NCBI RefSeq assembly: GCF_905200055.1
Contig: NZ_CAJKIS010000057.1
Location: forward strand, 1-13,167
Direction of reading: 5' to 3'
Source of the DNA: an uncultured Fusobacterium sp.
Lineage (GTDB): Bacteria > Fusobacteriota > Fusobacteriia > Fusobacteriales > Fusobacteriaceae
DNA: 13,167 nucleotides
Made by a program: the position numbers and the translations under genes. The notes under the pieces were generated by a model, which did no database searches, was not told where the DNA came from, and was given only the letters and a program-made list of their open reading frames with translations. This document shows, one piece after another, positions 1 through 5,929 of the stretch. Within the stretch, counting starts at the first letter, position 1; the number at the start of each line of letters is the position of its first letter.

Positions 1-61
1 GGAATAACTCTAATTAAAAAAGTAGATTATCCCTAACATCAAGTTGACGTAATTTCCAAAA
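1..61 (+). repeat. 61-bp direct repeat, left copy
   Basis: These 61 bases are identical to 13059-13119 in the same orientation; identity stops at base 62 (G here, A at 13120). The first 33 bases form a short imperfect hairpin (GG-ATAA-CTA against TAG-TTAT-CC around an A-rich loop). Bases 34-61 are also the 5' end of the structured element at 34-315. The window begins exactly at the repeat boundary, so this copy may continue leftwards or the window may be a contig cut at a repeat. Confidence 0.9.
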
Positions 62-116
62 GTAAAGGAGTACAAACGACTATTACTTTTGAGACACAGG
101 CGAAGTCCTGTGCTAC
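57..116 (+). repeat. Internal structured unit, copy 1
   Basis: CAAAAGTAA (57-65) pairs perfectly with TTACTTTTG (83-91) across a 17-nt loop ending in CGACTA. GAGA follows, then the hairpin CACAGG (95-100)/CCTGTG (107-112). The unit aligns with 195-257, with the same loop length and the same order of stems. Confidence 0.7.
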
Positions 117-194
117 AACAATTTTTTATAAACCCTCAGCGAAATGCAGTTAAGAAAATGCAACGTGTTTTAGCAGAGCTTGCAGAGCGAGTTC

Positions 195-257
195 CAAAAA
201 TAGAGAAGCTTTAGCGACTACTATTTTTGAGATGCAGGAGTGGAACTCCTGCGATAC
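195..257 (+). repeat. Internal structured unit, copy 2
   Basis: CAAAAATAG (195-203) pairs perfectly with CTATTTTTG (221-229) across a 17-nt loop, followed by GAGA and the hairpin GCAGGAG (234-240)/CTCCTGC (246-252) with a 5-nt loop. Relative to copy 1, pairs 62-86 and 65-83 change from G-C to A-T and from A-T to G-C on both sides. Pair 96-111 changes from A-T to G-C. The outer hairpin pair changes from C-G to T-G, a wobble if transcribed. Confidence 0.7.
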
Positions 258-348
258 CCACACAGAATAAGCCTAGGGATTCTTTATTCACTGACATGGA
301 GTCAAATTGATGTTAAAAAATATAAGTTTTGTAAACGTAAATTAGAAT

Positions 349-364
349 GATAAATTATAGTTTA
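349..364 (+). repeat. 16-nt motif shared with the right flank
   Basis: GATAAATTATAGTTTA occurs here on plus and at 12790-12805 on minus. In both places it lies downstream of the conserved 3' end of a structured element (49 nt and 110 nt away). Being AT-rich, it could match by chance. The rest of 316-390 is AT-rich spacer in which I see nothing else. Confidence 0.4.
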
Positions 365-390
365 GATTATTATAAATGCTTTTAGAAAAG

Positions 391-418
391 AAAAAAGGCT
401 AGAACATATGTTCTAGCC
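391..418 (-). terminator. Intrinsic terminator after rpsR
   Basis: A perfect palindrome spans 397-418: GGCTAGAAC and GTTCTAGCC around ATAT. On the minus strand it is followed by six T (391-396) and further T-rich sequence. It begins 9 bases past the rpsR stop, so it ends the rpsF-rpsR transcript. The plus strand has no T run after the stem, so termination should be one-directional. Confidence 0.92.
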
Positions 419-427
419 TATAAGAAA

Positions 428-646
428 CTATTTTTCAATTCTTGTGTAAGGAATTAAAGCGATGTTTCTAGCTCTTTTGATAGCTTTAGCTATTCTTCTT
501 TGTAACTTAGCGTTAGCTCCTGTTACTCTTGAAGGATTGATTTTTCCTTTATCAGATACAAATCTTTTTAAAAGGTCTACATTTTTATAATCAATTTCTT
601 CAGCTTTAACTCTTAATTTAGCTCTTCTTCTTCTGAATTCTGCCAT
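428..646 (-). CDS. rpsR: 30S ribosomal protein S18
   Basis: S18 is a small-subunit ribosomal protein that pairs with S6 on the central domain of 16S rRNA. The 72-residue product has the expected size and character: a basic N-terminus (FRRRRAKLR), the segment YKNVDLLKRFVSDKGKI at about 20-36, and the conserved basic core QRRIAKAIKRARNIALIPYT at 49-68. The ATG at 646 has a strong Shine-Dalgarno site (AAAGGAGG) 9 nt upstream. It lies 39 bp downstream of rpsF on the same transcript and ends at the terminator 391-418. Many bacteria place ssb (or priB) between rpsF and rpsR and rplI after; neither is here. Identification is secure. Confidence 0.97.
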   Translation of the reverse strand: MAEFRRRRAKLRVKAEEIDYKNVDLLKRFVSDKGKINPSRVTGANAKLQRRIAKAIKRARNIALIPYTRIEK

Positions 647-685
647 TTCAATTAACCTCCTTTGATTTATCCTAAATTCTTATAA

Positions 686-970
686 TTAGTCTTGTTTAAC
701 AACGATATATCTTAGTAATTCTTCAGCGATGTTTAATTTAGCTTCAACACCAGCTATTTGAGTTCCTTCGATTTCGAAATTTGCTAATACATAGAATCCA
801 GTTTTTTTCTTATCAATAGGATAAGCTAATTTTCTTTCTCCCCATTTTTCACTTTTAGTTACTGTAGCTCCAGCTGCAGTTAAAATTCCGTTTACTTTTT
901 CAACTACTGCATCTCTACCTTCTTCTAAAATTGTTGGGTTGATGATGTACATAATTTCGTATTTTTTCAT
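686..970 (-). CDS. rpsF: 30S ribosomal protein S6
   Basis: S6 forms a heterodimer with S18 and binds the central domain of 16S rRNA. The 94-residue product begins with the typical MKKYEIMYIINPTI strand, continues with the WGERKLAYPIDKKKTGFYVLANFE core (about 43-66) and ends with the helix-strand segment LNIAEELLRYIVVK. It has no long acidic C-terminal tail. The ATG at 970 is preceded by an excellent Shine-Dalgarno (GGAGGAGG, 7 nt away). A sigma-70-type promoter lies about 65-95 bp upstream, just past ftsZ, so rpsF-rpsR can be transcribed independently of the division genes. No terminator is visible after ftsZ, so read-through from the dcw operon is also likely. Confidence 0.97.
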   Translation of the reverse strand: MKKYEIMYIINPTILEEGRDAVVEKVNGILTAAGATVTKSEKWGERKLAYPIDKKKTGFYVLANFEIEGTQIAGVEAKLNIAEELLRYIVVKQD

Positions 971-1034
971 TATTTTACCTCCTCCCTATGGTTTTAGCCC
1001 AAAATACAAATGACTTTGAGCAGGGCAACAACAT

Positions 1035-1063
1035 ACTATATCATTTTTTCTATATTTTTTCAA
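1035..1063 (-). promoter_or_regulatory. Sigma-70-type promoter of rpsF-rpsR
   Basis: On the minus strand a -35 TTGAAA (1063-1058) and a -10 TATAGT (1040-1035) are separated by exactly 17 bp. Each is one base from consensus or close to it. The start point would be near 1028, giving a leader of about 57 nt before the rpsF ATG. The -35 box ends 9 bp past the ftsZ stop codon. Confidence 0.8.
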
Positions 1064-1072
1064 GTAGTTATT

Positions 1073-2146
1073 TTATTTTTTAGAACTTCTTATCCAAGGT
1101 GGTAGATCAAGTTCTGATCTTTTACTATCATCTATAGTAGCTGTAGTCACTGTTTCAGGTTTCTTTGAATCTACACTGATAAATGGTTCACTTTTTTCTT
1201 GCTCATTAACGAAGTTATTAGCTATTATAGTAACTTGAACTCTATCTCCTATTTCAGGATCAATTACAAGTCCAAACATTACATCATCAGCAGTTTTTCC
1301 AGCTGCATCTCTAATCATATCAGAGATAGTTTGAGCTTCCATTAGAGTAATATCTGGTGATCCAGTAATATTAATAAGTATTTTACTTGCTCCAAGAATA
1401 GATTTTTCTAGTAATGGAGATAATAATGCTTTTTCAGTAGCTTTAACTGCTCTATTTTCTCCTTCTCCTTCTCCAAATCCTAATACGGCAACTCCTGAAT
1501 TTAACATAGTTGCTTTAATATCTGCAAAGTCAAGGTTGATAAGTCCATTTCCTATCATTAGATCAGCAACCCCTCTAATACCTATTTTTAAGATATTATT
1601 TGCTTCTTTAAAAGCATTTTGAAGAGTTATAGTTTTATCTGGTAATTCAAATAACTTGTCATTTGGTATTATAACAAGAGCATCTACTGCTTTCTTTAAA
1701 TTTTCTATTCCAACATCTGCATTATTTTTTCTTTTTCTTCCTTCAAAAGAGAAAGGTCTTGTTACAACTGCTACAGTTAAAACACCTAATTCTTTAGCTA
1801 CTTTAGCTATTACTGGTGCAGCTCCTGTTCCAGTTCCTCCACCCATTCCTGCTGTTATAAATAGCATATCTGTTTCTTCTAAAAGATTTTTAATTTTTTC
1901 TACATCTTCTTCAGCTGCTTGTCTTCCTATTTCAGGATCTGCTCCTGCTCCTAATCCTCTTGTTAATTTTTCTCCAAGTTGAATTCTAACATCTGCTAAA
2001 GATTTGTTAAGGTCTTGAGCATCGGTATTTGCTGCTATATATTCTACTCCTCCTACACCAGAAGAGATCATATCATTTATTGCATTTCCTCCTGCTCCTC
2101 CTGCTCCTAATACCTTTATCTTTACTAGCTCTTGATCTATCAACAT
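1073..2146 (-). CDS. ftsZ: Cell division protein FtsZ (tubulin-like GTPase)
   Basis: FtsZ polymerises with GTP into the Z ring that recruits the divisome at midcell. The 357-residue product shows the nucleotide-binding glycines LGAGGAGGNA (13-22), the tubulin signature GGGTGTG (102-108) in AGMGGGTGTGAAP, and the T7 synergy loop NLDFAD (204-209), whose Asp residues catalyse GTP hydrolysis across the protofilament interface. The C-terminal linker is short (about 314-345). It leads to the tail peptide LDLPPWIR (346-353), the expected docking site for FtsA. The ATG at 2146 follows a G-rich Shine-Dalgarno (AAGGGGG). It lies 30 bp after ftsA and is the last gene of the dcw unit. The family and function are certain. 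Confidence 0.98.
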   Translation of the reverse strand: MLIDQELVKIKVLGAGGAGGNAINDMISSGVGGVEYIAANTDAQDLNKSLADVRIQLGEKLTRGLGAGADPEIGRQAAEEDVEKIKNLLEETDMLFITAGMGGGTGTGAAPVIAKVAKELGVLTVAVVTRPFSFEGRKRKNNADVGIENLKKAVDALVIIPNDKLFELPDKTITLQNAFKEANNILKIGIRGVADLMIGNGLINLDFADIKATMLNSGVAVLGFGEGEGENRAVKATEKALLSPLLEKSILGASKILINITGSPDITLMEAQTISDMIRDAAGKTADDVMFGLVIDPEIGDRVQVTIIANNFVNEQEKSEPFISVDSKKPETVTTATIDDSKRSELDLPPWIRSSKK

Positions 2147-2176
2147 AAAACGCCCCCTTACTTTTTTACTTTAATA

Positions 2177-3481
2177 TTAAATAAAATTAGAAAACCAACT
2201 TTTGATACCCTTTATTACTCCATTTTTCTTCTCAGGTTTTTCTTTTTCCTGAGCTTCTTCTAGAATTTTTTCTAGATTTTCTAAACTCTCCTCAATGTCC
2301 TCTTCTTTTTTCTCTTGAATTTCTGGTTCTGGTGAATTTAGTTTTGCCTGTACCTTATTATACTCATCTTCCATTACTTCTGTAAATATACCAATTACAG
2401 TAGCTTGACTAGAATCTACATCTTCTAAACCTCTAAAAGCGGTTGGAAGAACTTTTCTTACTACATAACCTGTTTTTTTATTTATTTTATCAAGAAGACC
2501 ATCAATTACAACTGCTCCTCCTGTTAAAACTAAACCTTTTCCTAAATATCCATTAAATCCAGATTCTTCTATTGTTTGAGCTATAAAATTAATTATATCC
2601 CCTGTTCTTGCATCAATTATATTTTTTATATCATCTACAGCTACCTTTTTATTAGTTCCGCAATAGATATGAGCATCATGGATCTCTTTATCTCTTAATT
2701 TTGAAAGTATTTCAAAAGCTTCCTGTTTTGATATTTGGAATAGATAACTTATATCATTTACATAGTGCATTCCACCAAGAGGAAGAGATTTTGTATAGAT
2801 TAACTTATCATTTTTAAATAGAATTATATCTGTTGACCCCTCACCTATATCAATAAGAGCAACTCCCATTCTTCTATCTTCATCATCTAAAACTGCTTTA
2901 GCTGAGGCATAAGCATTTAAAAGCATATGTTCAACTTCAACTCCAGCTCTATTTACAACCTCTACAAGTTTTTCTACCTCTGCTTCATCTATATAGATTA
3001 GATGAACATCCCCTTGTATCTCTTTTCCAACAGTTCCTATTGGATTTTTTATAATTCCAGAGTTATTTACTCTTATGTTATATATCTCTTTCTTTAAAAT
3101 TCTCTCTTTTCCACTAAGTAGCTCATGAGCTGACATTCTAAAAAGAGTTTCTACCTCTTTTTCAGTTATCTCTTTCTCTTCAAACTGATATTTCATATTT
3201 GTAGTTCTAGATTTTATAGCTTCACCACTAATTCCTATAGCTACTTTTTCTATATTTTCTCCAGTTTGATCTCTCAATTGCCCTAAAGCATATGCTACAC
3301 ACTGACTAAGTTCTTCAGGATTTTCTATAACAGATTTTTTCATTCCTCTACTTGGAACTTCTGCATAGCCTAAGACTTTTAATTGCGATCCATCACTAGA
3401 TAGTTCTCCAATGACAGCTTTTATCTTCATATTTCCAATGTCTAATGCTGTTTTTACTATACTATCTCTCTTATTTATCAC
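2177..3481 (-). CDS. ftsA: Cell division protein FtsA (actin-like Z-ring anchor)
   Basis: FtsA is an actin-fold ATPase that tethers FtsZ filaments to the cytoplasmic membrane. Counting from the GTG at 3481 (434 residues), phosphate-1 loop ALDIGN is at 12-17, the FtsA-specific 1C (SHS2) region at about 93-172, phosphate-2 loop DIGEGSTD at 211-218 and adenosine motif LTGGA at 319-323. A charged Glu/Lys linker (about 388-418) precedes the amphipathic C-terminal helix NGVIKGIKSWFSNFI, the membrane-targeting sequence. The start is uncertain. A GTG at 3493 would add four residues but has no clear ribosome site, whereas AGGTGA (3495-3490) matches the 3' half of the Shine-Dalgarno consensus about 8 nt before the GTG at 3481. 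Either start overlaps the end of ftsQ, implying translational coupling. Confidence 0.95.
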   Translation of the reverse strand: MINKRDSIVKTALDIGNMKIKAVIGELSSDGSQLKVLGYAEVPSRGMKKSVIENPEELSQCVAYALGQLRDQTGENIEKVAIGISGEAIKSRTTNMKYQFEEKEITEKEVETLFRMSAHELLSGKERILKKEIYNIRVNNSGIIKNPIGTVGKEIQGDVHLIYIDEAEVEKLVEVVNRAGVEVEHMLLNAYASAKAVLDDEDRRMGVALIDIGEGSTDIILFKNDKLIYTKSLPLGGMHYVNDISYLFQISKQEAFEILSKLRDKEIHDAHIYCGTNKKVAVDDIKNIIDARTGDIINFIAQTIEESGFNGYLGKGLVLTGGAVVIDGLLDKINKKTGYVVRKVLPTAFRGLEDVDSSQATVIGIFTEVMEDEYNKVQAKLNSPEPEIQEKKEEDIEESLENLEKILEEAQEKEKPEKKNGVIKGIKSWFSNFI

Positions 3482-4166
3482 CGCTTTTTTCACCTACACT
3501 TTTTACTATGAAATCGTTAAATCTCAAGTCTATATATTCTACCTTCTTAGTTTTTATTAATTCAGAATATAGTGTTTCTACAACTTTATATTTTTCTTTC
3601 TCTACTTTTTCATTAGTTTTTATAATTGTACCATCTATTAAGATCATCTCTATACAATCTTTATCTTTTCTATAAATTTGTGATACAAGATCTTTTAAAA
3701 GAAATCCATCTATCAAATCAAGTATATTTTTTAATTGAGGAATCTCCTCTTTTTTCTCTGTAACAATAAGTGGAATATCTTTTTTGGTATTCTCATTAAA
3801 TGTACCAAATATTATTCCATCACTATCTACTAAGTAGATGCTATTCTTTACTTGAGCATAGTAGGATAACTCCTTCTCTTCTACAATTATTTTAAGTTCA
3901 CCTAATGAATTATTCTCAAATTTTATATCTTTTACTCTTACATCTTTTTTAAGCTCTTTTTCCAGCTTTGAAAAATCCAAATCCCATATGTTACTATTAT
4001 AAATAGTCTTTCCTAGTTCTGTCAATTCTAATAATAATATTTTTGGATTTCCCACTATATCTACTTTATTTATTTTAAAATAATCTAAAGTTAAAAACTT
4101 TGAAGGAATAGAAAAAACTAACCAACTTATTCCTAATAAAGTGAAAGTTCTTATTATAAATCCCAA
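3471..4166 (-). CDS. ftsQ: Cell division protein FtsQ/DivIB-type
   Basis: FtsQ is a bitopic membrane protein that links FtsZ-side and periplasmic divisome proteins (the FtsB/FtsL partners). The 231-residue product has a single transmembrane segment at about 3-20 (FIIRTFTLLGISWLVFSI) with almost no cytoplasmic tail. A FtsQ-type POTRA domain follows (about 31-98, including KINKVDIVGN and a segment around VRVKDIKF...LKIIVEEKEL), then the beta domain with YLVDSDGIIF (111-120). The sequence is weakly conserved, as is usual in this family, so position between ddl and ftsA adds to the call. The start codon is TTG, supported by GAGGGG 6 nt upstream; no ATG fits. The cytoplasmic region is much shorter than in E. 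coli FtsQ. Confidence 0.85.
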   Translation of the reverse strand: MGFIIRTFTLLGISWLVFSIPSKFLTLDYFKINKVDIVGNPKILLLELTELGKTIYNSNIWDLDFSKLEKELKKDVRVKDIKFENNSLGELKIIVEEKELSYYAQVKNSIYLVDSDGIIFGTFNENTKKDIPLIVTEKKEEIPQLKNILDLIDGFLLKDLVSQIYRKDKDCIEMILIDGTIIKTNEKVEKEKYKVVETLYSELIKTKKVEYIDLRFNDFIVKSVGEKSGDK

Positions 4167-4172
4167 AAAAAT

Positions 4173-4178
4173 CCCCTC
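4173..4178 (-). promoter_or_regulatory. Ribosome binding site deciding the ftsQ TTG start
   Basis: GAGGGG on the minus strand lies 6 nt before the TTG at 4166-4164. No ATG or GTG with such a site gives a full N-terminal membrane segment. Confidence 0.7.
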
Positions 4179-4196
4179 ACTTATTATAATTATAAT

Positions 4197-5063
4197 CTAT
4201 TTTTTAAAAGTATCTACCATAATCTTTACAACATCATCGTAACTATACCCTTTTAATGTTGCTAAATCTGGTATAAGACTTGTTTTAGTCATTCCTGGTA
4301 GAGTATTTACCTCTAAGAAATACAGTTCATTATCTTTTAAAAGAAAATCACTTCTTGAAATTCCTTTTAATCCTAAAACTTCATGAACTTTAACGGCATT
4401 TTTTAAAGCTTCATCATATGCTTTTTTATCTATTTTAGCAGGATATTCATGCACTGATCCACCTAGAGCATATTTAGATTCATAGTCATAAAACTCATTT
4501 TTAGGTATTATTCTTAAAACTCCAAGTCCTTCACCATTTATAACTCCAACAGTAAGTTCAGCACCTGCTATCATCTCTTCTATAACAATCTTTTTATCTC
4601 CTAAAGCTTCTACTGCTTTTTTAGCTTCATCTTCATTGTTACAGAAATATATTCCTACACTTGATCCCTCAAGAGCTGGTTTTATTACTACTGGATATGA
4701 ATCTATATCTTTTACATTTTCAAAACTTTTTGGAGTTTTTATTCCAGCTGCTGCAACTAATTTTTTAGTAAGCATTTTATCCATAGCAACTCCACTTGCT
4801 GTAGCTCCAGATCCTGTATATGCCTTTCCTAGCATATCCAATAGTCCTTGTACTCTTCCATCTTCTCCAAATCCACCATGAAATGCTAAATATGCAAAAT
4901 CATAATCATTATCTGTAAAAGCAGAGATCAAATTATTTTCATTTACATCTACTCCATAGGCATCATAACCTTGTTTTAATAGACTTTCTAATATTGCTTT
5001 ACCACTATTCAAAGATACTTCTCTTTCAGAAGAGACTCCTCCCATAAAAACTGCTATCTTCAA
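4197..5063 (-). CDS. ddl: D-alanine--D-alanine ligase
   Basis: Ddl joins two D-Ala with ATP to make the dipeptide that MurF adds to the UDP-MurNAc-tripeptide. The 288-residue ATP-grasp protein shows GGVSSEREVSLNSG (8-21), FHGGFGEDGRVQG (61-73) and ATP-site VVIKPALEGSSVG (125-137). It also has EEM (162-164), the omega-loop motif YDYESKY (192-198), SRSDF (236-240) and the metal-binding EVNTLPGMT (251-259). The Tyr in YDYESKY is typical of D-Ala-D-Ala rather than D-Ala-D-Lac ligases, so vancomycin-type altered termini are not suggested. The start is TTG at 5063, with AGGGGG 7 nt upstream. It follows murB by 11 bp, and its ribosome site overlaps the murB stop. Confidence 0.97.
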   Translation of the reverse strand: MKIAVFMGGVSSEREVSLNSGKAILESLLKQGYDAYGVDVNENNLISAFTDNDYDFAYLAFHGGFGEDGRVQGLLDMLGKAYTGSGATASGVAMDKMLTKKLVAAAGIKTPKSFENVKDIDSYPVVIKPALEGSSVGIYFCNNEDEAKKAVEALGDKKIVIEEMIAGAELTVGVINGEGLGVLRIIPKNEFYDYESKYALGGSVHEYPAKIDKKAYDEALKNAVKVHEVLGLKGISRSDFLLKDNELYFLEVNTLPGMTKTSLIPDLATLKGYSYDDVVKIMVDTFKK

Positions 5064-5070
5064 AATTAAG

Positions 5071-5076
5071 CCCCCT
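5071..5076 (-). promoter_or_regulatory. Ribosome binding site deciding the ddl TTG start
   Basis: AGGGGG on the minus strand stands 7 nt before the TTG at 5063-5061 and overlaps the murB stop codon, suggesting translational coupling of murB and ddl. Confidence 0.7.
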
Positions 5077-5929
5077 ATCTTCTTTCTTCACCTTTAACTA
5101 TGATAATCTCCTCTTCAAGAGCTATATCATATTTCTCTTTTATTGTTTTCTTTACAAGTTTTAAAATATTTGAAATATCTTCAAAAGTTGCATTTCCTCT
5201 ATTTACTATGAAGTTAGGGTGCTTTTCTGATATTTGAGCTCCTCCAATCATAGTTCCTTTCAAACCAGCTTCAGATATTAATCTCGCTGAGAAATCTCCC
5301 TTAGGATTTTTAAAAGTGCTTCCTAGATTTGGAAGATCAAGAGGTTGTTTACTCTCTCTTAATGCTTGAATTTCTATTACTTTTTTTAGATCAAATCCAT
5401 CTTGAAATTTAAATGTAGCACTTATAATTATCCAATTTTTTTGTTGTATCTCTGTATGTCTATATGAAAAATTTATATCCTCTTTCTTGATTCTTCTTAT
5501 TTCATGATTTTCATCAAATATCTCTATTTCAGATATACAATCAAAGATCTCACTTCCATAAGCTCCACCATTCATATATACAAGTCCTCCAACACTTCCA
5601 GGAATCCCTGCAAGATTTTCTAAACCTGTATAATTATTTTTATTCATAAAAGCTATTAACTTATTGAAGTCAAGCCCTGCTCCTACCTCTACAACTCCTC
5701 TTTCAATCTCTTTTATCTCATTAAAGTTTTTAGTAGAAACAAAAGTCATATCTAAGTTCCCATCATCTATAAGAGTATTAGTTCCGTTTCCTAAAAGAAA
5801 TATATTTTCATTATTTTCTATTATCTCTTTAAGTTCATTTTTATCTTCTACTACTATAAATTTTTTTGCTACTCCTCCAACCTTCATATTTGAATGTTGT
5901 TTCATCACATAATTCTCAAAAACTTTCAT
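5075..5929 (-). CDS. murB: UDP-N-acetylenolpyruvoylglucosamine reductase MurB
   Basis: MurB reduces UDP-GlcNAc-enolpyruvate to UDP-MurNAc with NADPH and FAD, in the cytoplasm. The 284-residue protein has the FAD-binding segments LLGNGTN (45-51) and LENLAGIPGSVGGLVYMNGGAYG (103-125), the active-site Arg in SYRHTE (155-160), and the catalytic Ser in GSTFKNP (203-209). A C-terminal Glu cluster (LEEE, 271-274) should supply the third catalytic residue. The length and GSTFKNP form fit the shorter, Gram-positive-like (type II) MurB class. Its ATG overlaps the murC stop by one base (TAATG), a classic coupled start. Confidence 0.97.
   Translation of the reverse strand: MKVFENYVMKQHSNMKVGGVAKKFIVVEDKNELKEIIENNENIFLLGNGTNTLIDDGNLDMTFVSTKNFNEIKEIERGVVEVGAGLDFNKLIAFMNKNNYTGLENLAGIPGSVGGLVYMNGGAYGSEIFDCISEIEIFDENHEIRRIKKEDINFSYRHTEIQQKNWIIISATFKFQDGFDLKKVIEIQALRESKQPLDLPNLGSTFKNPKGDFSARLISEAGLKGTMIGGAQISEKHPNFIVNRGNATFEDISNILKLVKKTIKEKYDIALEEEIIIVKGEERR

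Larger units (their letters stand above)
34..315 (+). mobile_element. MITE-like structured intergenic element, left member
   Basis: This 282-bp non-coding element is bounded by a 15-bp inverted repeat: TAACATCAAGTTGAC at 34-48 and GTCAAATTGATGTTA at 301-315, with 14 of 15 positions pairing. Inside are two related units 138 bp apart (57-116 and 195-257), each predicted to fold into a 9-bp stem followed by a short hairpin. The 3' part (281-300) reads TCTTTATTC-AC-TGACATGGA. The same 3' motif, the 5' motif (TAAYATCA...GTAATTT) and a central CGTGTTT...GAGTT segment (164-193) recur in the minus-strand element at 12902-13057, which marks the two as one family. No open reading frame of note lies in it, so if it moves it would have to be non-autonomous. 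The name 'mobile element' is inference; a structured RNA family would give the same pattern. Confidence 0.65.

Noticed and set aside
57..257. CRISPR-like or short regularly spaced repeats
   Set aside because: Only two imperfect units exist, 138 bp apart, with compensatory differences; there are no identical repeats with uniform spacers and no cas genes.
34..315. Remnant of a protein-coding gene
   Set aside because: All frames are broken by stops, and the stem-preserving substitutions are not what a decaying coding sequence would show.
316..390. tRNA or small gene between the left element and the rpsR terminator
   Set aside because: No cloverleaf, no ribosome site and no open frame of useful length; AT-rich spacer only.
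971..1030. Canonical S6:S18 leader motif
   Set aside because: The conserved CCG-bearing stem could not be found; only short pairings are present, so it is listed as a finding and not as a feature.
1656..1982. Plus-strand open frames over ftsZ and other genes
   Set aside because: They lie antisense inside well-identified conserved genes, lack ribosome sites and have compositions expected of shadow frames.
4197..5063. D-Ala-D-Lac (vancomycin-resistance type) ligase
   Set aside because: The omega-loop motif YDYESKY with Tyr is the D-Ala-D-Ala form.
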